5,837 nucleotides of DNA from the NCBI GenBank assembly GCA_009777165.1, contig WRML01000160.1:1-5837 (forward strand), in the 5' to 3' direction. The notes under the pieces are model-generated. The model was given only the letters and a program-made list of their open reading frames with translations. It was not told where the DNA came from and did no database searches. Positions 5,786 through 5,837 of the stretch are shown here, piece after piece (within the stretch, counting starts at the first letter, position 1; each line of letters opens with the position of its first letter). The DNA is from Kiritimatiellota bacterium (lineage in GTDB: Bacteria; Verrucomicrobiota; Kiritimatiellia; RFP12; UBA1067). The translations under genes were made by a program, and so were the position numbers.

Positions 5786-5837
5786 CGGCACGGCACGGCA
5801 CGGCACGGCACGGCACGGCACGGCACGGCACGGCACG
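5786..5837. repeat. (CGGCA)n pentanucleotide tandem repeat, runs off the window edge
   Basis: CGGCA is repeated without error for 52 bases, 10.4 copies, and is still running at the last base. On the minus strand it reads (TGCCG)n. The true length is unknown because the window ends inside it. A repeat of this kind at a sequence end is a common cause of assembly breaks and is prone to slipped-strand length change. Confidence 0.95.

Noticed and set aside
5786..5837. CRISPR array or origin iterons
   Set aside because: The unit is only 5 bp with no spacers, so it is a simple tandem repeat.

Overview
The window is a G+C-rich piece of bacterial chromosome in which every convincing gene lies on the minus strand. 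The genes are closely spaced (overlapping by 14 bp at one junction, at most 20 bp apart elsewhere), so it reads as one operon running from right to left and off the left edge. Nearly every product begins with a signal peptide or lipoprotein signal, so this is an envelope gene cluster of a Gram-negative (diderm) organism. The GLQxG-type surface repeat protein, the 'GERPREPR/GGRASPRAA'-type dispersed repeat and the mix of families suggest the PVC group, perhaps Kiritimatiellota, Lentisphaerota or another Verrucomicrobiota-related lineage. That placement is inference from recalled patterns and was not tested by a search.

Layout in the direction of transcription: (1) the right edge is a (CGGCA)n pentanucleotide tandem repeat, probably where an assembly broke; (2) a leader of roughly 270 bp carries a candidate sigma-70-type promoter; (3) a secreted protein ends in GLQxG repeats (about 5568-4915); (4) an exported protein has a CsgG/LpoB-like domain followed by a PEGA-like domain (4894-3671); (5) a secreted five-bladed beta-propeller glycosidase-like protein (GH43/GH32-type fold) spans at most 3658-2447; (6) a COG3014-family lipoprotein with TPR-like repeats spans about 2460-874; (7) a YcfL-family (DUF1425) lipoprotein spans 866-444; (8) an LpoB-like lipoprotein starts at 429 and is cut by the left edge. 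Gene 8 has no stop codon inside the window and was found by translating the minus strand from 429 to 1.

The last three genes (COG3014, YcfL, LpoB) match a grouping known from Gammaproteobacteria, where LpoB is the outer-membrane lipoprotein that activates the peptidoglycan synthase PBP1B. Here they follow a CsgG/PEGA protein and an outer-surface repeat protein, so the operon probably serves envelope or peptidoglycan functions. The glycosidase-like gene looks like an outsider: its two ends carry two different dispersed hairpin repeats. Each repeat is read in frame just ahead of a signal-peptide hydrophobic core, which makes the start codons of genes 5 and 6 uncertain.

No tRNA, rRNA, CRISPR array, transposase or clear intrinsic terminator was seen.
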